From Alienimonas californiensis (GTDB taxonomy: Bacteria > Planctomycetota > Planctomycetia > Planctomycetales > Planctomycetaceae), in NCBI RefSeq assembly GCF_007743815.1, contig NZ_CP036265.1, positions 3,056,823-3,120,822 on the forward strand: 64,000 nucleotides of DNA, written 5' to 3'. The notes beneath the pieces are model-generated. The model saw only the letters and a program-made list of their open reading frames with translations, was not told the origin of the DNA and made no database searches. Positions 16,925 through 26,195 of the stretch are shown piece by piece (positions within the stretch are counted from its first letter, which is position 1; every line of letters begins with the position of its first letter). The position numbers and the translations under genes were made by a program.

Positions 16925-19240
16925 TCATTCCGCCGGCAGAACGGCGAAGTTGTCGATGTAGCTGTCGGCGAGACGGTAGGCGTAGATGCCGGCCGAGCCG
17001 GTCACCGTGGGGTGCGGGTCCTCGGCGGTGAGGGTCCAATCGGCCGGCTCCTCCTCGCCCCGCGGCCAGACCTTGCCCCGCACGATCGCGGAGCCGTCCT
17101 TGTCGGCGTCGGTGGGCGGGATCTGCTCGACGGCGAGCTTCAGCGTGTACCACTCGCCCGGCTCCATGTTGAACTTCGTGTTGGCCTGCAACCGCAGGTG
17201 GGCTTGCCAGGACTGAAGTTCCAGCAACAGACGGTTCGCCTTGGAGATCAGGCTGTACTTCTCGTTGGTGATTCCGACGCTGGCGAGCCGCCGGCGGCCT
17301 TCGACCATGAAGTCCGCCTGGACGACGTAACCCGTCATCGCCGGCGGGCCGACCCAGACGTCGAAGCTCGGTTTCCCCTTGGCCGCTTCGCCGCCGGCCA
17401 TCAGCAGGGAGACGCCGTCCCCCTTCTCGACCGGCTGGAACTTGCCCGCGGCGCCGACCCACGCCGGGAAGGCCGGCCGGCCCTCCAGCGACAGCTCGTT
17501 GAAGTCGTACTTCCAGGGCAGCGGCGGGTAGAACCGCACCTGAGCCGTGTTGGTCAGGTCGCCCAGCTTGGCGGTGATCACGCCGTCGGCCGGCACGTTC
17601 GGGCCGCCCTGGACCGTCACCTTTCGGCCGTCGATCGTCAGGCCGGGGAAGGGCTTGCTGACCGACAGTTCCGCGTCGGAGACGGTCCGCAGGAAGCGGC
17701 CGTGTTCGTTATAAGCCCGGACCTCGAACTCCCGGCTTTCGCCGGGCTTCAGCGAGACGAGGGAAGGCACGAGCCGCAGCGTCGCCGGCGGGCCCTCGAC
17801 GTCGGCCTCCATCGGCAGGGGCGGGACGTCGACGACGACCTTCGCCTTCTCCGGGGCGCCGATGCAGTAGGTCCGGTCCCGGCCGACCAGCAGGATGCGG
17901 CCGTCGGAGATCGCGGGGCTGGAGGTGACCTCGTCCGGACCGCTGACGGTGTCGGCCTGCAGCACGACTTCGCTGAGGACTTCGCACTCCTCGCGGGACG
18001 GTTTGAGAATCCAGACGCGGCCGGCGTTCTCCATCACGTAAATCTTGCCGTCCGCCCAGACCGGCGAACCCTTGCCGACGGTGCCGAGGGTGAAGGCCCA
18101 CAGCCGCTCGCCGCTCTGGGCGTCGTAGGCGTGCAGTTTGCCGACGTCGGTGACGACGAACAGCATGTCGTCCTGGAGGAGCAGGCCGGTGTAGCCGGCC
18201 TTGGCGCCGTTCTCCCGCCAGACGGAGGCCTTAGGGTTCTCGGTGAGGTCGCCGCTGGCGAGTTCGTCGGTGCCGAGGGTCGGATCGATGCACTGGACGC
18301 GGCCGAGGCCGCCCTCGGTGGTGTCGATGTTGTCCTCACCGTGGGAGATGTAGACGAGGCCGTCCGGCCCGACGACGGGGCTGGCGTTGAGGCCGCGTTT
18401 GCTCATCTGGAAGGTCCAGAGCACCTTGCCAGTGCGGGCCTCAAGGCTGGAGACGCCGCCGTCGGCGTTGCCGCTAATCAGTTGCCGCACGCCGCCGATC
18501 ACGGCGACGACGGGATTGGTGTAGATGGTGTCCTCGGCGGGGCCGCCGGGGGTGCTCTCCCAGAGCACGTCGCCGTTCCGTACGTCGAAGGCGTAGAACC
18601 GCTGCTTCGGCGGGGGGGCGCCGAGGGCGTAATCGGCGTTGGCAATAAAGGAGACGATCACCCGGTCCTCGTCGACGATCGGGGTGGTCGTCCGGCCGCC
18701 GTAGCCGCTGATGTGGCCGAGCAGTTCGTACATCTGCACCTCCCACAGCCGCTTGCCGTCGGGGGAGTAGCAGATCAGCAGGCCGTCGACGGTGTGCACG
18801 AAGACGTTGCCGGTCTCCGCGTCGACGGTCGGGCTGGCCCAGCCGACGCGGTTGCTGGGGATGTCGGTCTGGGCGACGGGGAACACGTCCCGCCACAGCT
18901 CCTCGCCAGTTTCCATGTCCCAGCAGAGGGTCATCTGCTGGGCGTCGATCAGCTCGTCGCTCTTGCGGACGTCCGCCTCGGTGCGGGTGTTGAGATAGGC
19001 CCGGCCGTCGAAGATCACCGGGGTGGCCCGGCCGCCGGTCTCGCTGGTCCACAGCAGGTTCTTCGCCTCGGCGTCGCCGTAGCCGGGGTTCCAATCGTCG
19101 ATCAGGCCGGTCTCGCGGGAGACGCCGGTGCCCTCCGGCCCGCGCCAGTAGGCCCAGTCGCCGGCCGCGGCGGACGTCAGCGTTGCACCGAGCGACAGCC
19201 CGGCGGTCAGGAGGAGCAGCGGAACGAGGCGGGCGATCAT
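16925..19240 (-). CDS. Secreted PQQ-like beta-propeller protein with C-terminal beta-sandwich domain
   Basis: 771 residues from ATG 19240, chosen because it begins a signal peptide (MIARLVPLLLLTAGLSLGAT...). Residues about 30-430 are PQQ-like blades (DWAYWRGPEGTGVS at the start, then GELLW-type repeats: GEELWRDVF, GKVLWTFQM, GERLWAFTL). A middle Ig-like stretch (LRLVPSLVSLKPGESREFEV) follows, and then a ~190-residue C-terminal domain beginning PLPWKYDFNELSLEG that resembles a concanavalin/LamG-like or DUF1080-like sandwich. Probable role: periplasmic or surface binding protein, perhaps for polysaccharide. It is upstream of the shorter propeller gene. Confidence 0.85.
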   Translation of the reverse strand: MIARLVPLLLLTAGLSLGATLTSAAAGDWAYWRGPEGTGVSRETGLIDDWNPGYGDAEAKNLLWTSETGGRATPVIFDGRAYLNTRTEADVRKSDELIDAQQMTLCWDMETGEELWRDVFPVAQTDIPSNRVGWASPTVDAETGNVFVHTVDGLLICYSPDGKRLWEVQMYELLGHISGYGGRTTTPIVDEDRVIVSFIANADYALGAPPPKQRFYAFDVRNGDVLWESTPGGPAEDTIYTNPVVAVIGGVRQLISGNADGGVSSLEARTGKVLWTFQMSKRGLNASPVVGPDGLVYISHGEDNIDTTEGGLGRVQCIDPTLGTDELASGDLTENPKASVWRENGAKAGYTGLLLQDDMLFVVTDVGKLHAYDAQSGERLWAFTLGTVGKGSPVWADGKIYVMENAGRVWILKPSREECEVLSEVVLQADTVSGPDEVTSSPAISDGRILLVGRDRTYCIGAPEKAKVVVDVPPLPMEADVEGPPATLRLVPSLVSLKPGESREFEVRAYNEHGRFLRTVSDAELSVSKPFPGLTIDGRKVTVQGGPNVPADGVITAKLGDLTNTAQVRFYPPLPWKYDFNELSLEGRPAFPAWVGAAGKFQPVEKGDGVSLLMAGGEAAKGKPSFDVWVGPPAMTGYVVQADFMVEGRRRLASVGITNEKYSLISKANRLLLELQSWQAHLRLQANTKFNMEPGEWYTLKLAVEQIPPTDADKDGSAIVRGKVWPRGEEEPADWTLTAEDPHPTVTGSAGIYAYRLADSYIDNFAVLPAE

Positions 19241-19377
19241 CGGCGGGCGCAACGGGGGGAGCGGTGAGCGACGGATAAGGCTAGCGGGGTGAGGGGGCCG
19301 CTTCCAACGGGCGGCGCTCTGGATCGACTGTAGGGCTTCGCCGGCCGGGCCGGCCGATGCGAAATTCGTTTCGAGAA

Positions 19378-21246
19378 TCACTCCGCCGCCCCGAGGGTGA
19401 CGGTGAGGGTTTCGGTCTGGCCGTCGCGGTCGACGGTCACCTCGATCGTCTGTCCGACCTTCGCGTCAGACAGGGCGGCGGAGAGGCCCACCGCGTCGGC
19501 GACCGGCACGCCGGCGACCGCTTTGATCACGTCGCCGACGCGAAAGCCGGCCTCCACCGCGGGGCCGTCCGGGGCGAGCTGGTCGACCTCCACCCCGCCG
19601 CCGGTCGCCGGCAGGTCCTTCGGCACCACGCCCAACACGGGCCGGCCCTCCGCCTGCTTGCGGCCGTCCAGCCGGGACATCGGCGGCTCGGTGAACTCCA
19701 ACGGCTCCGAGCCGGCGAGAATGCCGTCCGTGAGGACCTCGGCGAAATCGGCCAGCTCGGCGATTCCCTTCAAATTGACCTTTTCCACATCGTCCTCCGG
19801 CTTGTGGTAGTCCGGGTGCAGGCCGGTGAAGAAGTGGAACGCGGGGATCTTCACCTTAATGAAGTCCCAGTGATCGCTGGCCGCCAGCACGCCGTCCACG
19901 CGGTCGACGACCACGCCGGTCTTCGCCGCGGCGACGTCCACCAACGGCGGGAACTGCGGGGAACTGCTCATGCCGTGCAGTTGGAAGGCGTTTTCCCCGT
20001 ACTTGCCGACCATGTCAAAGTTCACCATTGCCCGGGTCGAATCCAGCGGGAACAGCGGCTCCTTGGTGACGTAGTGAATGCTGCCCAGCAGCCCGCGTTC
20101 TTCCCCGCTGAAAGCGATGAAGACCATTCGGCGGGGGGGCTTCTCGCCGGCCGCGGCCCGGGCGCCGTAGCGGCGGATCAGTTCGAGCAGCAGGCTCGTC
20201 CCGCTGCCGTTGTCGTCCGCCCCGTTGTGCACCGCGTTGGAACCCGGCGTGCGACTGCCGACCCCGCCGTAGCCCAGATGGTCGTAGTGGGCGCCCAGCA
20301 CGACGGTCTCGTCCGCGTGCGGCCCCTCGCCCTCCAGGACGCCGACCACGTTGTAGACGTTCGCCTGCTTCGGCTCGAACTTGAAGTTGAGGTCCGCGGA
20401 GTACCACATCGGCCCGCCGATCGGGGCGAGGGCGGCGTCGATGCCCTTCTCCAGAGCCGCGATCGAGTCGAACTTCAGCCCGGACTTCGTCCCGATCGGG
20501 TTCGCGGCCAGCAGTTCGTCCGCCAACTGGCGGGTGATCTGGCCGAACGGCAGCTGGAACGCCGGCCCGCCGAAGGCGCCGGGTTCGCTCAGCACGTCGC
20601 CTTCTTCGGCGACGGTCTTCGAATCGTTGACCAGCAGCACGGCGGCGGCGCCGGCGTCCTCGGCGGCCTTCAACTTGCTGCTGATGTAGGCGAACCGGCT
20701 GGTCTTGTCGCCGTCAAAGGGGCTCTCGGGGTCGTCCTGCCGGGGTTCGCGGCGGAGGATCACGGCGATCTTGTCCTTCACGTCCAGGCCGGCGAAGTCG
20801 TCGTAGCCGATCTTGGGGGCGGTGATGCCGTACCCGGCGAAGACGAGGTCCGCCCGCACGGAGCCGCCGGCGCCGTAGGCGAGCGGCTGGACCTGCTGGC
20901 CGATCGTCAGTTCCCGCTCCCCGCCCTCGGGGCCGACGAGGGTGAGGGAGGTCTCGGCGGCCTGCGGTGCGCTGCCGAGGGTGATGTCGAACGGCTGGAA
21001 GTACCCGCCGTCCGCGGCGGCGCCGGACAGCCCGGAGGCTTGCATCTGGGCCCGGATCAGGTCGGCGGCCTTTTTGATGCCTTCGGTCTCCGGCCCCCGG
21101 CCTTCGAACTCCTCGGAGGCCAGCTTCCGCAGGTCCGCGGTGATCCGCTCGGTCGCCGTGCCGGGCAGGGTCGCGACGGGATCGTCCTGCGCCCAAGCCG
21201 GAACGAGGCAGGTCAGCAGGGCCAGGGAAGCGAAGCGAAGCGGCAT
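19378..21246 (-). CDS. M28 family zinc aminopeptidase with PA and PDZ domains, secreted
   Basis: 622 residues from ATG 21246, which starts a signal peptide (MPLRFASLALLTCLVPAWAQ). A protease-associated insert (about 140-260, AAAVLLVNDS) precedes the M28 catalytic core. The usual zinc ligands are visible: VLGAHYDHLG (His), VHNGADDNGSG (bridging Asp), FSGEERGLLGS (Glu-Glu), MVNFDMVGK (Asp) and ASDHWDF (His). A C-terminal PDZ domain (LAPDGPAVEAGFRVGDVI) ends the protein. Likely role: extracytoplasmic peptide hydrolysis. Length and domain order match a common planctomycete M28-PDZ type. Confidence 0.92.
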   Translation of the reverse strand: MPLRFASLALLTCLVPAWAQDDPVATLPGTATERITADLRKLASEEFEGRGPETEGIKKAADLIRAQMQASGLSGAAADGGYFQPFDITLGSAPQAAETSLTLVGPEGGERELTIGQQVQPLAYGAGGSVRADLVFAGYGITAPKIGYDDFAGLDVKDKIAVILRREPRQDDPESPFDGDKTSRFAYISSKLKAAEDAGAAAVLLVNDSKTVAEEGDVLSEPGAFGGPAFQLPFGQITRQLADELLAANPIGTKSGLKFDSIAALEKGIDAALAPIGGPMWYSADLNFKFEPKQANVYNVVGVLEGEGPHADETVVLGAHYDHLGYGGVGSRTPGSNAVHNGADDNGSGTSLLLELIRRYGARAAAGEKPPRRMVFIAFSGEERGLLGSIHYVTKEPLFPLDSTRAMVNFDMVGKYGENAFQLHGMSSSPQFPPLVDVAAAKTGVVVDRVDGVLAASDHWDFIKVKIPAFHFFTGLHPDYHKPEDDVEKVNLKGIAELADFAEVLTDGILAGSEPLEFTEPPMSRLDGRKQAEGRPVLGVVPKDLPATGGGVEVDQLAPDGPAVEAGFRVGDVIKAVAGVPVADAVGLSAALSDAKVGQTIEVTVDRDGQTETLTVTLGAAE

Positions 21247-21475
21247 GGACTCGATCGGGCGGGGGCTCTGGGGCACGGGGGCGAGCGACGGCAGGATACG
21301 ACGCCGGGCCGCTCCTCACACCCGGGCAGGCGCCGCGGGCGGCGGGCGGCCCGTCGGGGCGACGTGACACGAACTCGCCGGGGCGGCCCTCGAACCGGGG
21401 GGGCGGGGGCCTCCCCCGGGGGACCGTGGGGAGATCGGAGCCTGACGACGGCGGGTGCCGGGGGAACAATTTGGC

Positions 21476-22333
21476 ATGCTCGCCGACCTCCGCCGGTCTC
21501 CCGACCGCTCGCTGTCCTGCCCTTTTTCTCGGGGGGGCGTCCTACCGCCGGACCCGCCCGGGTTCTTCTGCGCCCCCGACGGCGCCGGCGGGGTCGTCGT
21601 ACCGCGGGAGCGAGAGGATCGTCGAGCGGAGGCGGAGCGGGCGCACGACTGGTTGCTGGAGCGGGTCGAACCGGATCGGCACCCCTGCCTCGCCGCCCGC
21701 AGCGCCTTCAACACGGACAGCTACCGCTTCGGCCTCTATCCCGCGTTGGCGAGCGCCGACGCGACCGCGGGGCTCGCGGCGGACCTTGAACGCTTCGCCC
21801 AAGGCGTGGGCGAGGAGGACGGAACCGCGGCGGCGGACGCCTCCGACTTCGCCACCTTCGTTGCGATCTTCGACGCCCCGCTGCCCACCGTCGCCGACGA
21901 AGCGGCGGAGCAGACCTTCGAGCGGCGCCTGTGGGCCCAACTTCAGGCCCTGCACGACGCCGACGCCCACGGCTGGGACCCGGCGACCTCGCCCGATCCG
22001 ACGGATAAGGACTTTTCCTTCAGCTTCGCCGGACGGAGTTTTTACATCATCGGCATGCACCCCGACGCCAGCCGGCCGGCCCGGCGCTTCCCCCGGCCGG
22101 CGCTGGTCTTCAACCTGCACGCCCAGTTCGAGCGGCTCCGCGAAAACGGCTCCTACAACAAGATGCGGGATCTGATCCGCGAACGCGACACGGAGCAGAC
22201 CGGCGGGATGAATCCGATGCTCGCCGACTTCGGCAAACGCAGCGAGGCTGTCCAATACAGCGGCCGGGCCGTGGACGGCCCGTGGCAGTGTCCCTTTCAT
22301 CCCGCACACGCTGACGGCGAGACCGCCCAATGA
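21476..22333 (+). CDS. YqcI/YcgG family protein, GntA-like heme-dependent N-hydroxylase
   Basis: 285 residues. Features recalling the YqcI/YcgG family are SFSFAGRSFYIIGMHPDASRPARRF, ALVFNLHAQFERLRENGSYNKM and an N-terminal CPFSRGG. Members such as GntA of the guanitoxin pathway are heme enzymes that N-hydroxylate guanidino groups. ATG 21476 is preferred; an in-frame GTG at 21455 would add seven residues. Its stop overlaps the start of the DUF1989 gene (ATGA), so the two are probably translationally coupled. Substrate unknown; arginine or a guanidino compound is an inference from the family. Confidence 0.8.
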   Translation: MLADLRRSPDRSLSCPFSRGGVLPPDPPGFFCAPDGAGGVVVPREREDRRAEAERAHDWLLERVEPDRHPCLAARSAFNTDSYRFGLYPALASADATAGLAADLERFAQGVGEEDGTAAADASDFATFVAIFDAPLPTVADEAAEQTFERRLWAQLQALHDADAHGWDPATSPDPTDKDFSFSFAGRSFYIIGMHPDASRPARRFPRPALVFNLHAQFERLRENGSYNKMRDLIRERDTEQTGGMNPMLADFGKRSEAVQYSGRAVDGPWQCPFHPAHADGETAQ

Positions 22334-22992
22334 CGACGACCGCCCCGACGCTCGACCTGCCCCCCGCCGCCGATCCGGCCGACCCCCGACCCGTCGGCCG
22401 GCGCCGCATCCCGGCGAAGTGCGGCACGGCCTTCCGTTTGAACGCCGGGGAGCGGCTACGGGTGATCGACCCGGGCGGGCAGCAGGTTTCTGATTTGATG
22501 TGCTATGCCGCGGACGACGTGCGGGAATATCTCTCCGGCGGCCGGACCTTTGATTATGAGGAGACAATCCTGCTGACGGCCGGCAACACGCTGTGGAGCA
22601 ATCGCAGTCGGAAGTTTTTGAAGATCGCCAAGGATACCTGCGGCCGACACGATTTCCTGCTGACCCCCTGCAGCCCGGAGATGTATCGGATCCTCTACGG
22701 CTTGGAGGACCACCCCAGTTGTTTCGTCAATTTGCGGGACAATCTGGCGTCCTACGGGGTGAAGCCGGACATGATTCCGACGACGTTTAACTGCTTCATG
22801 CACGTCTCGTTTCAGCCGGACGGCAAGATCAGCGTGGACCCGCCGCTGTCGAAGCCGGGGGACGTGATCGAGTTCGAGGCGCTGGTCGATCTGGTCGTCG
22901 GGCTGACGGCCTGCCCCAGCGAGACGACGAACGCCGGCAGCGTGGGGCCGATCGATTTTGAGATTGTGACGGCCTCGCGGCGAAACGCGTGA
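22330..22992 (+). CDS. DUF1989 / urea carboxylase-associated family protein
   Basis: 220 residues with the DUF1989 pattern: RLNAGERLRVIDPGGQQVSD, then FDYEETILLTAGNTLWSN, LLTPCSPEMYR and CFVNL. The C-terminal half has PTTFNCFMHVSF and LTACPSETTNAG, whose Cys and His are candidate metal ligands. Some relatives form carboxyguanidine deiminase in guanidine breakdown; others sit in urea carboxylase operons. It starts inside the stop codon of the GntA-like gene. The pair suggests a short pathway on a guanidino or ureido compound. No urea carboxylase or allophanate hydrolase gene is adjacent. Confidence 0.88.
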   Translation: MTTTAPTLDLPPAADPADPRPVGRRRIPAKCGTAFRLNAGERLRVIDPGGQQVSDLMCYAADDVREYLSGGRTFDYEETILLTAGNTLWSNRSRKFLKIAKDTCGRHDFLLTPCSPEMYRILYGLEDHPSCFVNLRDNLASYGVKPDMIPTTFNCFMHVSFQPDGKISVDPPLSKPGDVIEFEALVDLVVGLTACPSETTNAGSVGPIDFEIVTASRRNA

Positions 22993-23111
22993 AGCGGACG
23001 GAATTCGGCGGCGTAATGCCCCCTGCGTCGGGGCGAGCGGACCGGTAATCTCACCGGGCCGTTCCCCAGGCGTCGCCGTTCCTGCACCCCGTCCACACGC
23101 CCCGCGAATCG

Positions 23112-25379
23112 ATGTCCCGCTCCGCCGCCCCGCCCCGTCGGCACGCCGTTCGCCCGCCGTGGTTCCCGCTCGCCGCGACCGTCGCGGCGCTGCTCTGCGT
23201 CATGCCGTCAGTTTCGTCCGCCGGTCCCCCGTCGGTCATCATTGAAGAGCCCGGCGGGGCGTCGACCGCGCCGCCGGTGATCGTCGATACGGCCCCGTCG
23301 ACCGCCGTTCCGGCGACGCCCCAGCGGGCGGACGGCTCGCGGACAATGGCCCCCAGCGAGGTCTACCGGCACGTCCTCAAGAGCGTCGTGCTGATTATCA
23401 ACGAGAAGACCGACTCCGAGGGCAACCGCAGCGTCGGCTTCGGCACGGGCTGGGTGATGGACGTCAGCCGCGGGCTGATTGTCACCAACCAGCACGTGGT
23501 CGGCAGTTCCAACGAGGTCCGGCTGATCTTCCCCCTGATGCAGGGCGATCGGCTGCTGACCGCGCTGGAGGTCTACGGCCTGAGCGCCGACGGCCTCACT
23601 TTCGACGACGACACCCCCCGCGGTGAGGTGCTGCACTCCGAGAACGACCGCGACCTCGCCCTCATCCGGGCTCTGCCGCGGCCTGACGGCCGGCGACTGC
23701 CGGACGGCGCCCAGGCCCTCACGCTGGCCGACCGGCAGGTCTGGCCCGGCGAGCGCGTCCACACCATCGCCGGCTGGCCCCGGGGCAGCGAGAGCCTGTG
23801 GATCTACGGCACCGGCACCGTGCGGCAGGTCTCCCAGCGGACGCTCGCCAGCGGGGCGAAGACGACCGTGATGGAGTCCGACGCCCTCATCAATCAGGGC
23901 AACAGCGGCGGGGCGGTCGTGGACGACTCCGGCGAGGTCGTCGCGGTGGTCGAGGGCTTTTCGACCGACGCCCGCGGCCTGAGTCTGTTCGTCGGGCTGG
24001 ACGCCGTGCGGTCCTACCTCGACGGCGCCCTGCCGCTGATCGACCCGCAAAGCGCCGAGGATCGCGTCGCCTTGGCGAAGAGCCACATGGAGGCCGGCCG
24101 CTACGACCGCGGCATCCTCACGATGAACGAAGCCATCGCGCTGGAGCCGACGAACGCCGGCTACATCGCCGTGCGGGGCCTGATGTTCGCCTTCAACAGC
24201 GACTTCGACACCGCCAAGCTCGACTTGGACGAAGCCAACCGGCTGGCCCCGAACGATCCGCTGGTGCAGGGGAACCTCGGCCAGTTCTACCTGCTGTTCG
24301 GCGACTTGGATCAGGCTGTCGAATCCCTCACCCGGGCGATCCGCAACGACCCGACGAACGCGGAGTACTACGGCTTCCGCGGCCTGGCTCGCAAGCAGGC
24401 GGAGGCCTACGACAAAGCTGTCAGCGACCTGTCCCGGGCGATCCACTTCGCCCCGAACGACGTCAACCTGCTGATGCGTCGCGGCGAGGCCCACCGACTC
24501 AACGGCGACTACGACGCCGCCATCGCCGACCACCGGGCCGCCGTCGAAAAACTGCCCGCCAGCCCCGAACCGCTGGACGCCCTCGGGCAGGACCTGTACG
24601 CCGCGGGACGGCACCGCGAGGCCGCCGAGACGTTCATCCAAGCGGTGGTGAAGGAGCCGACCGAGGGGATGTATCACTTCCGCCTCGGCGACGCCCTGCA
24701 GGAAACCGGCGACTGGGCCCGCGGGCTGAAGCCGTTGGAGAAGGCGATCGAACTGATGCCCAATCACGCCCCCAGCCGGTACTACGCCGGCCTGTCGCAC
24801 CACAACCTCGGCGACGACCGGGCCGCGGTGCAGCGCTACCGCGAGGCCCTGCAACTGGACGATAGCGACCCGTATCTCCGCTATAACCTCGGCATCTCGT
24901 TGCGGGCGCTGGGTCAGGAGGACGAGGCCCGGGAGCAGTTCGCTCTCGCCGGGCAGGCCAACGCCGACCTCGCCGACCCCAACGGCGAAGCCGCCCTCGC
25001 CGGAAACGACGGCGGGAACATGGCGGCCGGTGACGGGGCCGCCGCCGGGGCCAACTTCCGCCGGATCGGCAACGTGAAGGAGCTCGCCGGCACATGGAAG
25101 GCGGACTTCACCTACAACGGCGAGATTCGCGTGCAGGACACGACCACCATTCAAGCCTCCGGGGCGATGACTTCCGACCGCACCGTCTCCTCCACCGATC
25201 CGTCCAACAGCTATGTCGAACGGACCAACGAGAGCGGCCGGATCCTCGTCGACGGCGATCAGGTGCTGATCGGCGAGCAGGGCAAGCCCTTCACCCGGCA
25301 CAATTACAAGTACAGCGGCGATGAGTTCCACATTGAATACAAGGAACTCGGCGGCACCGTGATCTGGTATCGCCAGTAG
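23112..25379 (+). CDS. Secreted trypsin-like serine protease with TPR array
   Basis: 755 residues. A signal or anchor segment (about 17-37) leads into an S1C/HtrA-like protease domain. The catalytic triad is visible as TNQHVV (His128), DRDLAL (Asp181) and NQGNSGGAVV (Ser265). No PDZ follows; instead there are about eight TPR repeats (320-600; e.g. RGLARKQAEAYDKAVSDLSR). A C-terminal ~100-residue beta-rich domain begins LAGTWKADFTYNG and looks lipocalin-like. Likely role: periplasmic protease or scaffold using TPRs for partner binding. Start ATG 23112; downstream ATGs would remove the signal peptide. Confidence 0.87.
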   Translation: MSRSAAPPRRHAVRPPWFPLAATVAALLCVMPSVSSAGPPSVIIEEPGGASTAPPVIVDTAPSTAVPATPQRADGSRTMAPSEVYRHVLKSVVLIINEKTDSEGNRSVGFGTGWVMDVSRGLIVTNQHVVGSSNEVRLIFPLMQGDRLLTALEVYGLSADGLTFDDDTPRGEVLHSENDRDLALIRALPRPDGRRLPDGAQALTLADRQVWPGERVHTIAGWPRGSESLWIYGTGTVRQVSQRTLASGAKTTVMESDALINQGNSGGAVVDDSGEVVAVVEGFSTDARGLSLFVGLDAVRSYLDGALPLIDPQSAEDRVALAKSHMEAGRYDRGILTMNEAIALEPTNAGYIAVRGLMFAFNSDFDTAKLDLDEANRLAPNDPLVQGNLGQFYLLFGDLDQAVESLTRAIRNDPTNAEYYGFRGLARKQAEAYDKAVSDLSRAIHFAPNDVNLLMRRGEAHRLNGDYDAAIADHRAAVEKLPASPEPLDALGQDLYAAGRHREAAETFIQAVVKEPTEGMYHFRLGDALQETGDWARGLKPLEKAIELMPNHAPSRYYAGLSHHNLGDDRAAVQRYREALQLDDSDPYLRYNLGISLRALGQEDEAREQFALAGQANADLADPNGEAALAGNDGGNMAAGDGAAAGANFRRIGNVKELAGTWKADFTYNGEIRVQDTTTIQASGAMTSDRTVSSTDPSNSYVERTNESGRILVDGDQVLIGEQGKPFTRHNYKYSGDEFHIEYKELGGTVIWYRQ

Positions 25380-25409
25380 TCGCCGCCGCTCGGCGTCGAC
25401 AATCCGCCG

Positions 25410-25438
25410 CGTCCCGGACGTTCCCCGCGTCCGGGACG
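25410..25438 (+). terminator. GC hairpin after the protease-TPR gene
   Basis: Perfect 11-bp arms (CGTCCCGGACG / CGTCCGGGACG, 7-nt loop) lie 30 nt after the stop at 25379. It resembles the hairpins at 14847 and 15072, but no T-run follows, so termination efficiency is uncertain. Confidence 0.55.
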
Positions 25439-25485
25439 CTCCGTTGCGCGGACCGTCGGGGCCTCGGGGGCGATAGAATGATCTC

Positions 25486-26097
25486 ATGCCCGACTGGCTC
25501 GCCTCCCCGACCCTCCCGTCCCTCTCGCTGCCCGGCGGGTGGTGGACTCTCGTGGGGCTGGGGGCCGCGATCCTGCTGATCGCCGCGGTCGCCTTCGTCC
25601 GCCGGCTGCGGCGGCCGGCGACGACGACGTATGTCGGGGAAGGGCAGCGGGGCGAGTTGCTGGACGCCCGTCGCGGCCCGTTCAACACGACCGGCACGCA
25701 GGAGGGCCGGCATCCCTCCCCGCCCGGCCTGCCGCCCGGCGAGGAGGCCCGGCTGCGACGGGTCCGGGCGGTCGCGGACTTCCTCGACAACTCGCTGAAG
25801 ATTCCCGGCGTCGGCTACCCGATCGGCTGGGACAGCGTGATCGGCCTCGTCCCCGGCGCCGGCGACGCGATCACCGGCACCCTGGCGGTCTGGATCATCG
25901 TCCAGGGCCATCAACTGGGCGTGCCGAAGCGGACGCTGGTCCGCATGTGCGGCAACGCCGGCATCGACCTCGCCGGCGGGGCGGTCCCCGGGCTCGGCGA
26001 CGCCTTCGACGTGATCTTCAAGGCGAACCGCAAGAACCTCCGCCTGATCGAAAAGCACCTCGCCGACCCGCCGGCCGACCGCCGGGCGCTGCGGTAA
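25486..26097 (+). CDS. DUF4112 domain membrane protein
   Basis: 203 residues. One N-terminal TM (about 17-37, WTLVGLGAAILLIAAVAFV) is followed by a basic stretch and the DUF4112 domain: RVRAVADFLDNSLKIPGVGY, IGWDSVIGLVPGAGDAITG, NAGIDLAGGAVPGLGDAFDV and KANRKNLRLIEKHL. The GxVPGxGD repeats are the family hallmark. The molecular function of the family is unknown. It is a single gene with hairpins on both sides. Confidence 0.9.
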   Translation: MPDWLASPTLPSLSLPGGWWTLVGLGAAILLIAAVAFVRRLRRPATTTYVGEGQRGELLDARRGPFNTTGTQEGRHPSPPGLPPGEEARLRRVRAVADFLDNSLKIPGVGYPIGWDSVIGLVPGAGDAITGTLAVWIIVQGHQLGVPKRTLVRMCGNAGIDLAGGAVPGLGDAFDVIFKANRKNLRLIEKHLADPPADRRALR

Positions 26098-26116
26098 GGC
26101 AGTTACCACGCGATCC

Positions 26117-26187
26117 GGTTCGCCGCCGCCGCTAGGCGGCGCGGAGCGAAGAGTTGCTCCCTCGCCGCCTAACGGCGACGGCGAACC
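26117..26187. terminator. 25-bp inverted repeat between convergent DUF4112 and leuA
   Basis: Arms 26117-26141 and 26163-26187 pair at 23 of 25 positions (core GCTAGGCGGCG / CGCCGCCTAAC). It sits between convergent stops at 26097 and 26196 and probably serves both, although T-runs are absent. Confidence 0.6.
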
Positions 26188-26195
26188 CGTGAAAT

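Noticed and set aside
15237..19267. Long antisense open frames (over 500 and 700 codons) opposite the two PQQ-propeller genes
   Set aside because: They are GC-rich shadow frames made of low-complexity Gly/Val/Asp/Arg sequence; the minus-strand proteins have signal peptides and clear blades.
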